Positions 23,701 to 35,769 are shown, counted from the first letter of the stretch. The stretch is 64,000 bases of DNA from Siphonodentalium dalli (GCA_032622095.1 CP136067.1:95346707-95410706); one strand, 5' to 3'. Notes: generated by a model from the sequence alone, not told the origin. Translations and numbers: made by a program.

Positions 23701-24262
23701 TAACTATGATAACGATATTAAAGATGCAACCTTATTAGTAAGCTGACAATAAAACCAGCTTATGTGTATTTGCGCTACCAGAACATAATTGCATCTAACT
23801 CACTAACACAATAATATGAGGTTTTGATTGCCATTTGTCGTCTTTCAAAAGAGGATTCTTTAACATGATCTGAATTGTTGTCAGCCTGAGCATAGAAACT
23901 TTCCAACGATGCCCTTATCTTCTTATTAAGAAACGAGTCGCACTGACTCTTATTTCTCTGTTTTATACTTATAATATACATATTGTTGCAATCAGATTAA
24001 CATTTAAAATCTATTCATTTACAAAAAAAAAGAGTCATAATAATGTCACGAAAAATATATATGCACTACCCTCTTCACTTCAATGCAGAACCTCACTCGT
24101 TTCATATATTGAATGTGGCTACAGCACATATTGTACTGTGTATACGTGTTTTCTCCTGTTCTCCATATGGAGAGGGTCCATGCTTCCATCGCTCAAAAGT
24201 TGATTTTCGCTAAGCCCGTGTGATATGAATGGTGTTGTTTCACTTCGGAAATTCTGACTTTT

Positions 24263-24871
24263 TTATTATCAAATCGGACCGTGGATCTTTAACAGGTTTG
24301 GCAATTCCCAATTATAGTCACAATAGCTATAATTATGTAGCTATTGTAGCTACATTTGACTGTCGTAAAACAATATTTTACTAATTGGCATTGCATGCAA
24401 GCATTACCGCGAGCTGTTGCAACTAAGGATGAGGGGTATTATGTTGTTACAACATATGAAACCACTACCGATGACGTTTCGGTTGCACCAGATTGTGGAA
24501 TATCAGAGGAGCATAGCTAAGCACATACATCTGTTTAGATATTGGTTATGCTATGTGATATGTAACTCAGATCCATCCATATATGATACAGTCTTCTTCT
24601 ATATTTAGGCACAGTTTTCAGGAAAAAGTAATGTTGGAATATTTTGTTAATTATACATGTACATGACAATGGAAAACATATTAATTTACTAAGAGTATAA
24701 TCAAATCATGTTCTTGTATATTTAAATGATTGTTTGTTGGATTGGGTTATCTCTCTTCAACCATTTTCATCCATCACCAATATACATATGTAGATACAAT
24801 AGCTACATGTGACTATTGTAGCTATATTTGGGAATTGCCAGACCTGTTTAACCCTTCATTTGATAATACTC
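24263..24871. mobile_element. Foldback MITE with TTTAA-associated ends
   Basis: Arms of about 80-90 bp (24263-24355 and 24785-24871) are inverted copies. They share TATTATCAAAT, TTTGGCAATTCCCA / TGGGAATTGCCAGA and repeated TAGCTA(C/T)AATAG motifs. TTTAA borders the inner CAGGT(T/C)TGGCAATTCCC tips on both sides. The centre (24356-24780) is non-coding; a 63-codon plus frame at 24417-24608 has no recognisable content. Confidence 0.65.
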
Positions 24872-25424
24872 AATGACTACCATAACAATATTAACTAACA
24901 ACCTTATATCGTTTGTTGAACATATTATCCGAACATTTCGTACCAAAGATTGGGATTCCTTCATCGCTTTAAATATCTGTCGTATTTTTAGTTATCCTGA
25001 ATACCCTCCAATTCGCTATATTACAATATTTTATAACTGATTGGAAGAATCCATTTAATATATGAAGGATTAAGAGATGTTCTTTGATGGTCTACACGTT
25101 CTCAGACTTACGGTCAGTAGTGTAGGTCGGCCGATCACGAATATATTATAAACACTGATACCAATAGGTGGACCGGTCAGTCGCTGTATAAACATTGTTA
25201 ACTGAAATAGAAATATAATCAATGCATTAAATAATTGACATTCCCGACACTCACCAAAGCAAACACTGGATGTTTCCTTGCATGGTTAAGTTCGGTATTC
25301 TAACGAAAATCAGACCACTCTATCAATATCGGGTTTATTTTAAACATTGGTATGGACGAAAATTGGCAATGTCATGCAAGATAAAACACGAGACTGAACT
25401 GGCTTATTGGGAGAGACACCGTTG

Positions 25425-26165
25425 CGTTGCATGTGTACAGACCACATCGTTGAGGCGGTACATTGAGAGAGATTTCACATCGTTGATTTATGTAGGTAGA
25501 TACCACACCGTTGAGGTGGCACATTGAGAGAGAGAGAGAGAGAGAGAGGGAGAATTCACATCGTTGATTTACGTAGGTAGACACCACACCGTTGAGGTGG
25601 CACGTTGAGAGAGAACCCACCGTTAAGGCGCCACGTTGGGAGAGACCACCCGTTGCATATGTACAGACCACACCGTTGAGGCGGCATGTTGGGAGAGACC
25701 ACCCCGTCGAGGCGGCACGTTGAGGGAGACCACCCCGTTGAGGCGGAACGTTGGGAGAGACCACACCGTTGAGGCGGCACGTTTGGAGAGACCACACCGT
25801 TGCATATGTACAGACCACACCGTTGAGGTGGCATGTTGGGAGAGACCACCCCGTTGAGGCGACACGTTGAGAGAGACCACCCCGTTGGGGCGGCACGTTG
25901 TGCGAGACCACATCGTTGAGGCGGCACATTGAGAGAGTTCACATCTTTGATTTACGTAGGTGGATACCACATCGTTGGGGTGGCACGTTGGGAGAGACCA
26001 CACCGTTGTGATGAATATGTACAGACCACACCGTTGAGGCGACACGTTGGGAAAGACCACACCGTTGAGTTACGTAGGTAGAGACCACAGCGTTGAGGCG
26101 GTACGTTGAGAGAGAACACGCCGTTGAGTCACGTAGGGAGATATCACACCGTTGGTACGTAGGGT
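25425..26165. repeat. 31-bp minisatellite (CCACACCGTTGAGGCGGCACG)
   Basis: About two dozen units of a ~31-bp motif, GAGAGACCACACCGTTGAGG followed by CGGCACGTTGG, run with substitutions and occasional inserts of CATATGTACAGACC or TTACGTAGGTAGA. Because 31 is not a multiple of three and the motif has no stop codon on the minus strand, all three minus frames stay open for 128-185 codons. These are not genes. A GA-dinucleotide run (25527-25550) lies inside. Confidence 0.9.
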
Positions 26166-26462
26166 CGAACGGCGTCATCTGACCCAACGAGCCAATTTAG
26201 CTGAGTGTTTTATCTTGCTTAAATGAGTTTGATAAATTTTATTCACAACGAGTCGTATCAAACGAGTTTCATAACATATTTTATCACATAATTTGGCCAT
26301 AAAAGCAGTTTCATAATTATCGGTAATAGACACGTTTAATATCAGCGCGTGCGATGACGTCACGGCGTTCTTCAAATAACCTGCGATCGCTGTAGTTTAT
26401 GATTGTTGCTTTCGATGAATATTTCGCGTTGCTTCGGGTTTATTTGATCATGTGATAAAAGG

Positions 26463-26614
26463 TATCTCACACTCGTCCTATTTTATACGTAATTTATCAA
26501 CCTCGTCCTCTAAATTCTATTTGAGCCTCGGTAAACCTCGGCTCAAATCGAATTTAGTGAACTCGGTTGATAAATTCCGTATAAAATAGAAACTCATGTG
26601 AGATCCTCTATATA
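26463..26614. repeat. Long hairpin (palindromic element)
   Basis: The arms, about 70 nt each, share CTCACACTCGTCCTATTTTA, AATTTATCAACC and AAAT(T)C.ATTTGAGC with their complements on the other side, around a short centre near 26535. The right end runs into GAGATCCTCTATAT. The hairpin at 61141-61291 ends in the same GATCCTCTATATAT, so the two may be related palindromic elements. Confidence 0.7.
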
Positions 26615-26619
26615 TCCCA

Positions 26620-27365
26620 TCATAACGAATTGAAGATATTGTATATCACATGAAACGAACTAAAGCTTTATGCATTTTTAACAAAACAAAATCCTTAAAA
26701 GAAGCTTAAAAATGCACATATTGCATCGTTGGCTGAGACGCTTCACAATCGTATACGACAGTATTGCGCGATCAGGCTGGCGATGGAAAACATAGTCCCA
26801 GCTTTGCCTGTTGTATTTGTGTCTATTTTCGTTAGTGCAACGAAATTGGACAAGAATTTAACTTTATTGAACAAATCAATCATTTGATTGTCTGATGCCG
26901 GTGTCATGCGCGGCTTTTAGAAGTAGTAGTAATCGTCTGAATCAATGAGAAACCATTTTGTTGGCGCAAGTTTGTGGGAAGCACGCGCCTGTTCATCACT
27001 AATGACAGATAATGAAATATGTAATTGTTTTTAGTGATATAAATAATAGGGGTTTCATGTGATAAATGTAAGTATTACACAACCAATCATGTTATTAATT
27101 ATAGTGACATCACAGGTGTGGTGGGGTGGCTTTCTTGCTCACTAACCATGCACTTTCATTGCACACAATACAGCATATCTATAAGTGTTTATAGATTATA
27201 GAAAAAAATGCCTTTGGCTGTTAAAATATGATATATTGGTATTTCAATGTGGTGTGTGTACCCATATATCACTAAAACAACACATATGTTGGATTGGTAA
27301 CTGGTTTCAGTTATGTATTGAGGGTATCTGTTGTTATGTCAAGATTGTTTGTATTGCCTATTGAG
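26620..27365. other. No gene seen
   Basis: AT-rich sequence between the palindrome and the LINE 3' region. It may include LINE 3' UTR. Nothing else is recognisable. Confidence 0.3.
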
Positions 27366-27369
27366 CTAT

Positions 27370-29143
27370 TTATTTAACGCTTTTGTCAAAGTACCCCATT
27401 CCTCCTGAAATATTAACATCTTATCGCCTCTCAACGCATTTATCTTTTCCATATGCGTTCGGGTCACTAATTTATTCAGCTGTTAAAGATAATTAAATAG
27501 GATCGAATTTCGTTTGATAAATATAGTATTTTAACTCAGTTAAAATAATGTGTTTTATGTTGGCACCCTTTTCCGACGAGACACCGAATAATACGGTACA
27601 TTTTGTAAGTTGGATATTTATAGTATGCTGGTGTTTATCCGGCATTGTACTGCTCTTAAGAAACGTGATACTATAGGACAATCAAAAAGATGTGGTAAAT
27701 TGATTCTATCCTTTGACATACGTTACAATCACTATCGTTAGTATTTTTCATCTTCTGGTCTGTGTTTGGTCGCCATAATTCTGGAAGATATGTAGCACTG
27801 AAACCATCTCACCCTGGTGTCAGATAGTGATTTGAACGGCAGTGTAAATGCATATGTCCATGGTACATGAACATTGTTATGTCCAAGTGCTGATGACCAT
27901 TTATGTATTGAGGAAGGGTTTGTCGTTTTATCCGATATGAGAATGTCATAAAAATATTTGCAACCCCGAATACTTTCCAGAAGAAATGATAACAACCCGG
28001 GAATCAGGGGACTTGTTTTTTTTATAGTCTTTGGTCAGGCATATGCGACAGCTTGATAAACTGTTTATTGATACTATGGATTGTAATTAAGTGTGTCGAC
28101 ACATGGTATATTTCTTTCATCCTAGATATAGTTGGAGTTGTCTGAAATAATGTCACTAACAAACAGCACGTCTTTTCGCTTCCATTTCTGTATATCAATT
28201 TCTGTATATCAATTGAGTGCTGGTTTATGTTAATATTATTAATGTTCCATTGTGTATTTGAGTTTGGATATGGATATTTACTGGGTAGCTTCTTGAGTAA
28301 ATTTTTCTAAGCCATTATGACGTCACGCCAAAATGGGTTTATGATTGTATCCTTGATTGATTCCAGGTATTTTTTTTATCGTGTGTAAGGAATAATGGAT
28401 CAGATAATATTTCGGGGGCAATATTTATCCATATTGCGTTTTGTGTGGTAAATCTCATGGGCTATGTTATTTTTAGGGCTTCTATACATTCTTGTCATCA
28501 TTAGACCGCCTTGCTGATATTTTTACACATTAATTTTGTGAACGTTTAATTCGGTCTCGTTTCCCTTTCCGGATGAAAGTGAACAACATGGTATTTATGT
28601 CGTTAATAAAATGTTGGGTGGGGTATTGAAGAGATTGGAATAGATGGATTAATTTTGAGTTATGATATATTTGATTATTACAATACGACCTAGTGGGGTT
28701 AAGGCCCCATGCTTCCATTTTTAAATTTCCGGCTTTTATTTCGATAAGTTTTTTTCCAAAATGAAAGGGTATGCAGGAATTTGAATTGTTTTATTAGTTG
28801 TTACACGAATGTCGCATCGTTCAAAGGGTGCACAGTCGTTAGATATGCTTGCGCCTAACCAAACTATCTGACATATGTCTAGTTTGGCTTTCAATCCTGA
28901 CAATTTTGCGACAGTGCCGAGGACACTCAAGCTTTTGCAGGAGATTCTTCGTTTCCGTCCAAGATGAGTGTAGTGTTATCGGCATACTGACTAATCTTAT
29001 GAGAGTGATGCCTTTTATCTTTTTATTTTCCCTCACCATAATTGCAAGTATTTCTACACAGAGGAAAACACGGTACGAAGAAACAGAGTCTCCTTGTCTA
29101 CAGCCTCTCGATGGCTGGAAAAAACGAAATATTGTGCCGTTAA
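27370..29143 (-). pseudogene. L1/Tx1-like LINE ORF2, 3' half (reverse transcriptase to C-terminus)
   Basis: Reading down the minus strand, successive frames give PSRGCRQGDSVSSY (RT motif B, 29110-29070), VEILAIMVRENKKIKGI (about 29000), a KLSGLK-like segment (28890), SLQYPTQHFINDIN (28620), then WFQCYISSRIMATKH (27800), CQRIESIYHIF (27690, Cys/His region) and VLFGVSSEKGANIKHIILT (27560). The order and spacing match L1/Tx1 ORF2. Frameshifts and stops show it is dead. The catalytic YADD is lost. The upstream part of the same RT lies at 33841-34190, separated by a piggyBac-like insertion. Confidence 0.8.
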
Positions 29144-30151
29144 CCCTTTAGCCCGCAATCCGACCGTATCCGGCCGCCTAGTAATCTGATAATCCGGCCG
29201 CAGCCGCCCGGGTAAAAATAATCATGACCAGTCAGATTTCAACCCAAATATGTTGTAATTGTTCTTGGAAACAAGTGTCATTTTTATTTATATCAATTAA
29301 TATAGTATATATATACTATATACACGAACATTTGTCTACATGAAATGTGATGTTTGATGGTCCTTTTGTTGTTTTTTATGTAACTCAAACTCCCGTGGTC
29401 GGGGAAAAATAAAAAAAATGGACGGTGCAAAATATGAAAAGCTATCGCCATTTCTGGTGCAATTGCCTCATATATTTGAACAATATTGTAATGTCATAGA
29501 TAATTATGTGTTATAGGACTAATATTGATGTCCATATGGTCCCTATTTTAATATTTTGTTTGTTTTTTTCGCGTTTTCAACCAGTGTACTCGCCAATGCG
29601 AAAACATCGCAAACCCGAACCGTCGGTTACCAATGACGCTAGGATGCTTCCGTTCATATTAAATTTAGAAGTCACAAAAATGCAAATCAAGTTTTTTTAA
29701 ACATATAATATGGGTCATTTAATTATATGTAACTCAGTCCTTTGCGTATATGTGAACCTAATTTTAATAGAAGCGATGTAATATCATCTTATATGAACTA
29801 CGCCGAAGTTAAATAATGCTATCTCCATTCGCAAACGTAATTCTCAGAATCTCTCCTTAAAATGACGTAAGTGCGCCCAATATATCGGTGTGCGTCGCCG
29901 GCAAAAGGCTAAAATGAGATGGCCGCATTTGGAAAATTTAACTTTGCTTCCGGGTTTATGAAACAGGATTTTTCAATAAATACGAGTGATACGATGCCGT
30001 GATGTGGCATGATTGGTTTGGGTGGGTCAGTAAACAATTCTGCTTCTATTGATGTATAATATATATCCTACTTACCGTTGAGCGTGTTTTTTAAAGCGAA
30101 AGTCAGTGAAAACCGGACTTTTTGACCCAGGTTAGCGCACACCATCTGTGC

Positions 30152-30304
30152 TAGTCCAACAAATTAGACTATTCGGATTAATACATATTTTAATATTTGG
30201 ACATTTACGATTGTATTAATCCTTCTTAATGAGGGATTAAGGCCACATAAATGTCCAAATATTAAAATAGGCCTTAATCCGAATCGTCTAATTTGTTGGA
30301 CTAC
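30152..30304. repeat. Long hairpin inside the piggyBac-like element
   Basis: Arms of about 55 nt share GTCCAACAAATTAGAC, TTCGGATTAA and TATTTGGACATTTA with their complements. A second small inverted repeat (TTAATCC / GGATTAA) lies in the centre. It probably inserted later. Confidence 0.75.
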
Positions 30305-30628
30305 ATATGTGATAATAACCGGAGTTTTTTTGTCCATTTTTTTACAAGGGATACATCAAATTGAAGGTTAACATATCTTTCTAACTATATATGAGGCATT
30401 TATGTTACAAAAATAATTTTTGTGTATTTTAACCTGATTATGGACTTTGTAAAAATAATAAAAAAAATTAGGTCTGGCCAAGTTGGCTACCTTTCTATAT
30501 GATTATAAGTACTATTGCAGTATTGGGGTGGGGTCAATTTTGTTCTGGGGGTCAATTTTGTTCTGGGTGCCTGTGATATGTACATGTATATGTAACGGGG
30601 GTTTTAAGTGGTTAAAGTTAGTTTGAAG

Positions 30629-30823
30629 ATGGCGACTTCGGAGGAAAACACAGCAATTTCGTCCTCGTCTAATGATATATGTGATGAGTTTGACCTTTTT
30701 GTTGACGGGCTTGTGCCATTTGATTGTCCATATGGAGCCTACAATGATGAACATTTTGAATGTTCATCTGTATCCAGTGTTTCCACCGTTAGTCGGTGTC
30801 TGACTAAGATTGAATTGGATTGA
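30629..30823 (+). CDS. Small acidic 64-aa open reading frame, unrecognised
   Basis: The ATG sits in a favourable context (AAGATGG). The product starts MATSEENTAISSSSND, is acidic (DEFDLFVDG) and Ser-rich near the end (SSVSSVSTVSR). An ATTAAA-like signal and a run of nine A follow about 35-45 bp after the stop, so it could be a short transcript end or a retrocopied tail. It lies inside the piggyBac-like element; it could be the N-terminal exon of an element-encoded protein. No domain is recognised. Confidence 0.25.
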   Translation: MATSEENTAISSSSNDICDEFDLFVDGLVPFDCPYGAYNDEHFECSSVSSVSTVSRCLTKIELD

Positions 30824-30829
30824 ACTCAT

Positions 30830-32150
30830 TGTTCCATTTTACCACAATTGTTTTTGTATTAAAATGAAAAAAAAACTGTTGCCGTTAAAAAATTAAATTA
30901 CTCCTAATGTTGGCTTTACATGCTGAATTCGATGACATATGGGTAATATACAGTCATATCACATACTGTCTTATAACGTTCAAGTTTGTGAGTAATAAAT
31001 ACAGAACCAGACATGCGAATGAAATGAATGCTATTGTATATATTCATTCTAAGCTTTCATAATTTGCAAGCCAGTAGAACAAATGCTAAGGGTATTCACT
31101 TCATTGACTTCAATCATACTTTTGTGGTTCTGTAATTATTACACACCAACCATTTTAAATAAATGGAAATGGCCATAAGGCCAAAGAAAATTAAATGTGT
31201 GGTTCGGGTTACAGGGCAGAACAAATATGGCACATGACTAACCCACAAACTGATTATGGCCAGACGTTTAAAATATGGTTGGCATGGACTGAATCACAGG
31301 TTTTAGCCACAATCTTCTCTAAATACGAAAACATTAGTTTAAATTGATAGATTTATTCATTATTTATATAGTATAATTTTGTAGCATGAAATTGAATTCA
31401 TTGTAGCATGCAATTTAATACATGGAAACATTTTATATAAGTTCAATATATGTGTGTACAGCATTTTCAACATTATTACCCTGTAAATATTAAACAGAAA
31501 TATGTTCTTATTAACTTCCTGCAACTGTGTTCAATTCAATGTTTTTTTTAACGTCAGTGGCTTTTGATGGTGAATTGAAAACTAAAGCTATCAACTCGCG
31601 ACCGATCAGAATACATGTACGTGTCTTAGAGACAAGTATTCAACTTGAATTATGATTACAGATGTGTAATAAAAGCCTAACTGAAATAGATGCATAATAA
31701 ATACAGAACATAACATAGCTGACTCCAGTATACATTATAGAACTTGTACTTGTAGCGAATGGTGTGGTCACATTACATTCAAGACTAAAAATTCTCTTGA
31801 AATAAATGTTTAGTCTTTAGCCATTCGGAAGAACATGTTCAATAAAATAATATTGTCAGATCTATGTACTAGTATGTTTTATAGTTTTATGTCATTTTAC
31901 GTCATTAATTGAAAGGTTGCCTCAACACGAAAGATTCCACCTTGTATTTCACTAGTAATATGTCCTACTAGTTGCAAATTATGTATACATAAATTTGTCA
32001 AAATTAATTCCAACAATCTTTTTGATTTTGATTTCTAATTTTGAGAAGCCATATTTCTGCAAGAACCTCTGACACCGGGATGCACACACAAATTTAAATT
32101 CTAAGATGGGCTGCGTTGTCCCTCATGTCGGTCACCTTCCTAGACAATAG
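30830..32150. other. AT-rich interior of the piggyBac-like element
   Basis: No open frame above background and no recognisable transposase motif. The sequence is strongly AT-rich with no tandem structure. Confidence 0.3.
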
Positions 32151-32159
32151 AAGTAATCT

Positions 32160-32670
32160 TCAAGTCCGTGTTGAATTTGAAACATCGTGACATCCATTTT
32201 CTTCATAAATAAACTGGTTCAGTTCCGAAACTTGTTCTCGTAGAATTTCGTCATCGTGTTGGAAATCAGAAGGTGTTGGATGTTTATTGTAAGTGTTCCA
32301 ATGTACAATTGAATAAACAGGCACTTCCAGGAATGTTATCTTGCACGAGGGGAATTTCTTCATGAATGCTGAATAATTTTGTATAGTAGTTCAAATTTCG
32401 GATGTACGAGAATCACTGGATGCAAGTAGATGTAGTTCTTTTATGGATCTCTGGGCTTCACAGTTAAGTCACATGTACCACACCAAACAAATCCAAACTG
32501 GACTACCCTTACAAAATTCTTTCATGTTGCTTCGTAACAAATGAAGTCCCTGACCAAGCTCATTTCCACCCTCACACTTCCAAATAATAGAATCGTCGAC
32601 GGGGTGATCACGCAAGAGTTTCTTCATATGTTTGACTTTAGGCTTTACTGTCGCCGATAATTATCGTCTA
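32160..32670 (-). pseudogene. SGNH-hydrolase-like domain remnant
   Basis: On the minus strand TIIIGDSKA (about 32668-32642) resembles block I (GDS) of SGNH/GDSL hydrolases. After a frameshift, DHPVDDSIIWKCEGG and ELGQGLHLLRSN follow, then stops, then ITFLEVPVYSIVHWNTYN and HDDEILREQVSELNQFI. I associate this order with SGNH-like proteins of molluscan mobile elements. SGNH domains are established in some CR1 and Ngaro retroelements. At least one frameshift and two in-frame stops make it inactive. Its presence inside a piggyBac-like element suggests captured or nested DNA. Confidence 0.5.
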
Positions 32671-32679
32671 AATTGTATT

Positions 32680-33840
32680 TGAGGTCTGCCCTCTGGAGTC
32701 TGGTGGCGGTAGCCGGAATTTGATCCTATATGTAGAAAGCTTCGATGGAGACATGACTTGTTCTGGTCGAAAAAATAAGTTTTATGCACAATAATTTCAC
32801 AGCTAGTTCGACGATGAAAAATGGTGGCCACGTGGTTCCGGATTTTTTGGGTCGCTTGCAATGTGGAAAAGCATCGAGCAATTATTTGATTTTACCACAA
32901 AATACCACTTGAATTTCAGATCCAACTGATACTTTGTCATCTTCTTAGTGTGTTTGAATATATAATTATCTATTATATCAATTTAATAGGGTACTTTTAT
33001 CACCGCGATAGTGACAGGCAACGAACATCGTAGGCGACGTTTGTTTACGTGCACCTGCAGAATTTGATGTTCCGACATCGGCTAAATTAGCCCAATCCGA
33101 AACCCGGGCAGTGACAACTTGCCGCTCGTTTCTAAGATTCAAATAAAATGAATGGGGAAAACTCCGCCTAAAACTTGAACCAATGGAATCAGTTGGCACA
33201 CAAAGAATGTTTCAAACCATCGATTTCATTGGTTGTCAATGAAAATATCAACATAGAAACGACAAAAGAGACAATTGAACATGTGGTTTTGGCATGAAAA
33301 ATGCAAAAACACCGCGACGTCATTACCAATAATTTGCGTTTTTGCCGAAAGTCTTCATGAGACTTTTATCAATCATGGGTTATATGATACATTCAAATAA
33401 AATATAACGACATTTGGTGTAATTATTTGTAGTAATTATATATTATAATTTATATTGTTTTTTGCAATTAAAAATCAGGAATATTTTTTTCAATCACGAG
33501 ACCGATGGTAAACAAACCAAAATTTGACACAAACAGATTTCGTGGATTTACATTTTATGTGTTACAATAAAGATAGTTAGTTCGTCGGCAGATTTATCTT
33601 TACATTATTAATTTATTATTATATAGAAACATCATTATATGTATGAGACTAAAATGACAACATGGTTATTGTTGCTTATCTGAAGATACACCTGTGACCT
33701 GGTCAGTTGTGGTACATACATTTGGAAAACACATATTTCTATCATAACGTTAAATACCTGTTGGCTAACGTAATTAACCTCACACCTGGCGACGTTGTAT
33801 ACATGACTTTGTCTAACTACATGTTATATTGGGTAAATGG
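32680..33840. other. Non-coding right part of the piggyBac-like element
   Basis: Two minus-strand frames of 66 and 73 codons (32661-32861 and 32978-33199) have no recognisable content, although they could be upstream parts of the decayed SGNH-like gene. The rest, 33300-33840, is AT-rich without features. Confidence 0.3.
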
Positions 33841-34190
33841 TTAACAATGACTGTCGATTGAATGTCTGTATAGAAAGTGTTTAGCCACATTCTAATCGAT
33901 TCTTCGTAGTTAAATTTCAGTAAGCTCTCGTCGATAAATTACCATGAAACACGTCGAACGCATTATCAAAGTATATCAATAGCAACATGCCGGGTATATT
34001 GTGTTATGTCAGTCTCGCGTAATATGTCGAACATTATACATGGTGTCTCCTATGAATCTACCCGAAAGAAAACCGGGTTGATATTCGTTAAATAAGTAGA
34101 ACTGATTTTATCCAGTTAGCGATATATGAAGATGCCAATGTATACGATATATTTAGCAGAGATGTTATAGTTAATTTCCAACCTGACCCC
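33841..34190 (-). pseudogene. L1/Tx1-like LINE ORF2, 5' part of RT
   Basis: Minus-strand frames give SLLNISYTLASSYIANWIK (34165-34109), QPGFLSGRFIG (34070), IPGMLLLIYFDNAFD (33985; motif A, in which the usual D.EKAFD reads YFDNAFD) and MWLNTFYTDIQSTVIVN (33890-33841). This is the canonical upstream half of the L1/Tx1 RT and continues into 29139 once the piggyBac-like insertion is removed. Upstream it meets an 18-base C run (34187-34204), after which no LINE homology is visible. Confidence 0.8.
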
Positions 34191-34204
34191 CCCCCCCCCC
34201 CCCC
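34187..34204. repeat. Poly-C run of 18
   Basis: Uninterrupted cytosines at the edge of recognisable LINE homology. The length may be affected by sequencing error. Confidence 0.9.
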
Positions 34205-34499
34205 ACCATCCGATTGTAAATGTTCCAACAAAAAATTTCCAACTAATCTTATACATTGTTGACAAATCAAACTACGAGAATAACTGCAACCTATTGTTGG
34301 TGTGGAATTTCCTTCTTGTTGTTGTGTAAAGTATTTTTCTCATAATGTTGACCAAAGTTGGTAGTGAGTCACTCCAAAATCCCCCTGTCGCCACATCCAT
34401 GGTGGTATGGTGTACCACCATAATAAACAATTTACATGCACACACCACCGCAATATCGGTTAATGGTCGAGAAATGACAAGGCCAAAATGTTACCACGT

Positions 34500-34700
34500 G
34501 ATATAAACACATAAGAATCATGGTCAAAGAAATGGTTAGTAAACTTTAATGCCAGTAAATCAGAAGCTATGTGCATATCACGCAGACAAACTCCCATGAA
34601 TCACCCGAACCTGCATATGGGTAACGTACCACTACGAACAGTATCTAACCACAAACATCTGGGCATTGTTTTTGAAGACAATTGACCCTACCGCAAATAG
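34500..34700 (+). pseudogene. CR1/Jockey-like LINE RT fragment
   Basis: The plus strand reads KKWLVNFNASKSEAMCISRR, then NHKHLGIVFEDN before a stop. This is the region just after RT motif C (W...FN..K.E, then H.HLG). The next expected part (NW..HI.YI) appears 2.1 kb downstream at about 36830. Either one LINE is split by an insertion or two separate fragments are present. Confidence 0.65.
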
Positions 34701-35640
34701 CTGTGTGAGCCAATGAGATAATTGCATTTACAGCCTGGAGCAGCGGTTGCTTCTGCGAAGAGGCGGTTAGACAAAAAGACTCATTTTACCGGCTTACTCG
34801 ATGTCGCTTTGATTTTGTTTTGTATGCAAAATAGCAGATATCGTTGCAACGATGTTGAATCCTTTAAATGTTCTCAACAAAGATGGTGAAAAAGTGTAGG
34901 TATGGACAATGTAAAAGCGACTCGCGATATCAACACCTGATTCCGGATGTTATTTGTGTGCCTTTTGTGAGGCCAAAGACGATCGAATGTGTCTTGGGTT
35001 ACTCTGAGTTTTCTGAAAACAAAGAGTATTGGTTTCATGTAATTTAACACAACATAATAATATAACAGTAACAGTATGCCAAAGCTTCGCCCTATATGTG
35101 GAATACCTAATATCTCGTCCCAAAAAAATATGAGACTATTTTACATCACACAGCAATATATTGCGGCGACTAAGCGTTTCGACCCCTAAAAGATTATACA
35201 TTATATGTATGTATGTGCATATGTATGTCTGTGCACATGGGGGTATATATGTATATGTATGTACACTTATATACATATGTATATTACTTTTGAATACACC
35301 TAAAGGTGCTTCCGAAATTTCAATTGTTTATGTGGCAGTTATCTCACAAATGGACAAACCTCCCCCACAAACATGCACGTTCTTTTTATTTGTCAGTACT
35401 GTCTTCCAGAGCGCTACAAAAAACCAAAACCGAGTACATGACTGTCTATTATTATTATTATTTATTTTTATCTAACCTCCGAACATACACCAATAGATTA
35501 TATTAGCACTCGTTTATCGTGCCAAATATTCATAATGTAGCCACATTGTTTTAAACACAAATCTCCACAACCTCTGGAAGGCAATACAAATTATATATCT
35601 CAAAACTGATCATCATGTAAATACGTTTATACCGTCATCT
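34700..35640. other. No gene seen
   Basis: Mixed AT-rich sequence with a TATG/CATA-rich stretch (35200-35285) and a short TTATTA run near 35450. No recognisable coding sequence. Confidence 0.3.
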
Positions 35641-35659
35641 TGATTACATGTATGTTATT

Positions 35660-35745
35660 ATTGTATCGGAAGAGGGGCTTCATAAGTTGTAAAACTTGTG
35701 CCCCAATCCCTTTTGTATATTATACAAATAAAATATGTTTCAAGT
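35660..35745 (+). mobile_element. LINE 3'-end-like stem-loop with polyadenylation signal
   Basis: GGGGC..ATAAGTTGTAAAACTTGT..GCCCC folds into a stable hairpin. It is followed by CCCTTTTGTATATTATAC and AATAAA. Similar terminal stem-loops close many LINE 3' UTRs. The upstream coding part is not recognisable here, although the LINE fragment at 34500-34700 is in the same orientation. Confidence 0.45.
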
Positions 35746-35769
35746 CAAGGCTTTTGGGATTAGTAAATT

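Larger units (their letters stand above)
29144..33840. mobile_element. piggyBac-like element inserted in the LINE
   Basis: TTAA flanks both ends (29140-29143 and 33841-33844). The tips are similar inverted repeats beginning CC: left CCCTTTAGCCCGCAAT, right reversed CCATTTACCCAATAT. Excising 29144-33840 plus one TTAA rejoins the LINE frame as ..TDIQSTVIVN / GTIFRFFQPSRG.., which proves an insertion at exactly that TTAA. TTAA duplication with CC-starting tips is the hallmark of piggyBac. In 4,697 bp I find no transposase with the expected catalytic aspartates. The element instead contains a hairpin (30152-30304), a 64-aa frame and a decayed SGNH-like gene. Confidence 0.85.

Noticed and set aside
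25372-26060. Three overlapping minus-strand frames up to 185 codons
   Set aside because: They are produced by a stop-free 31-bp minisatellite; the predicted proteins repeat NGVVSPNVPPQR.
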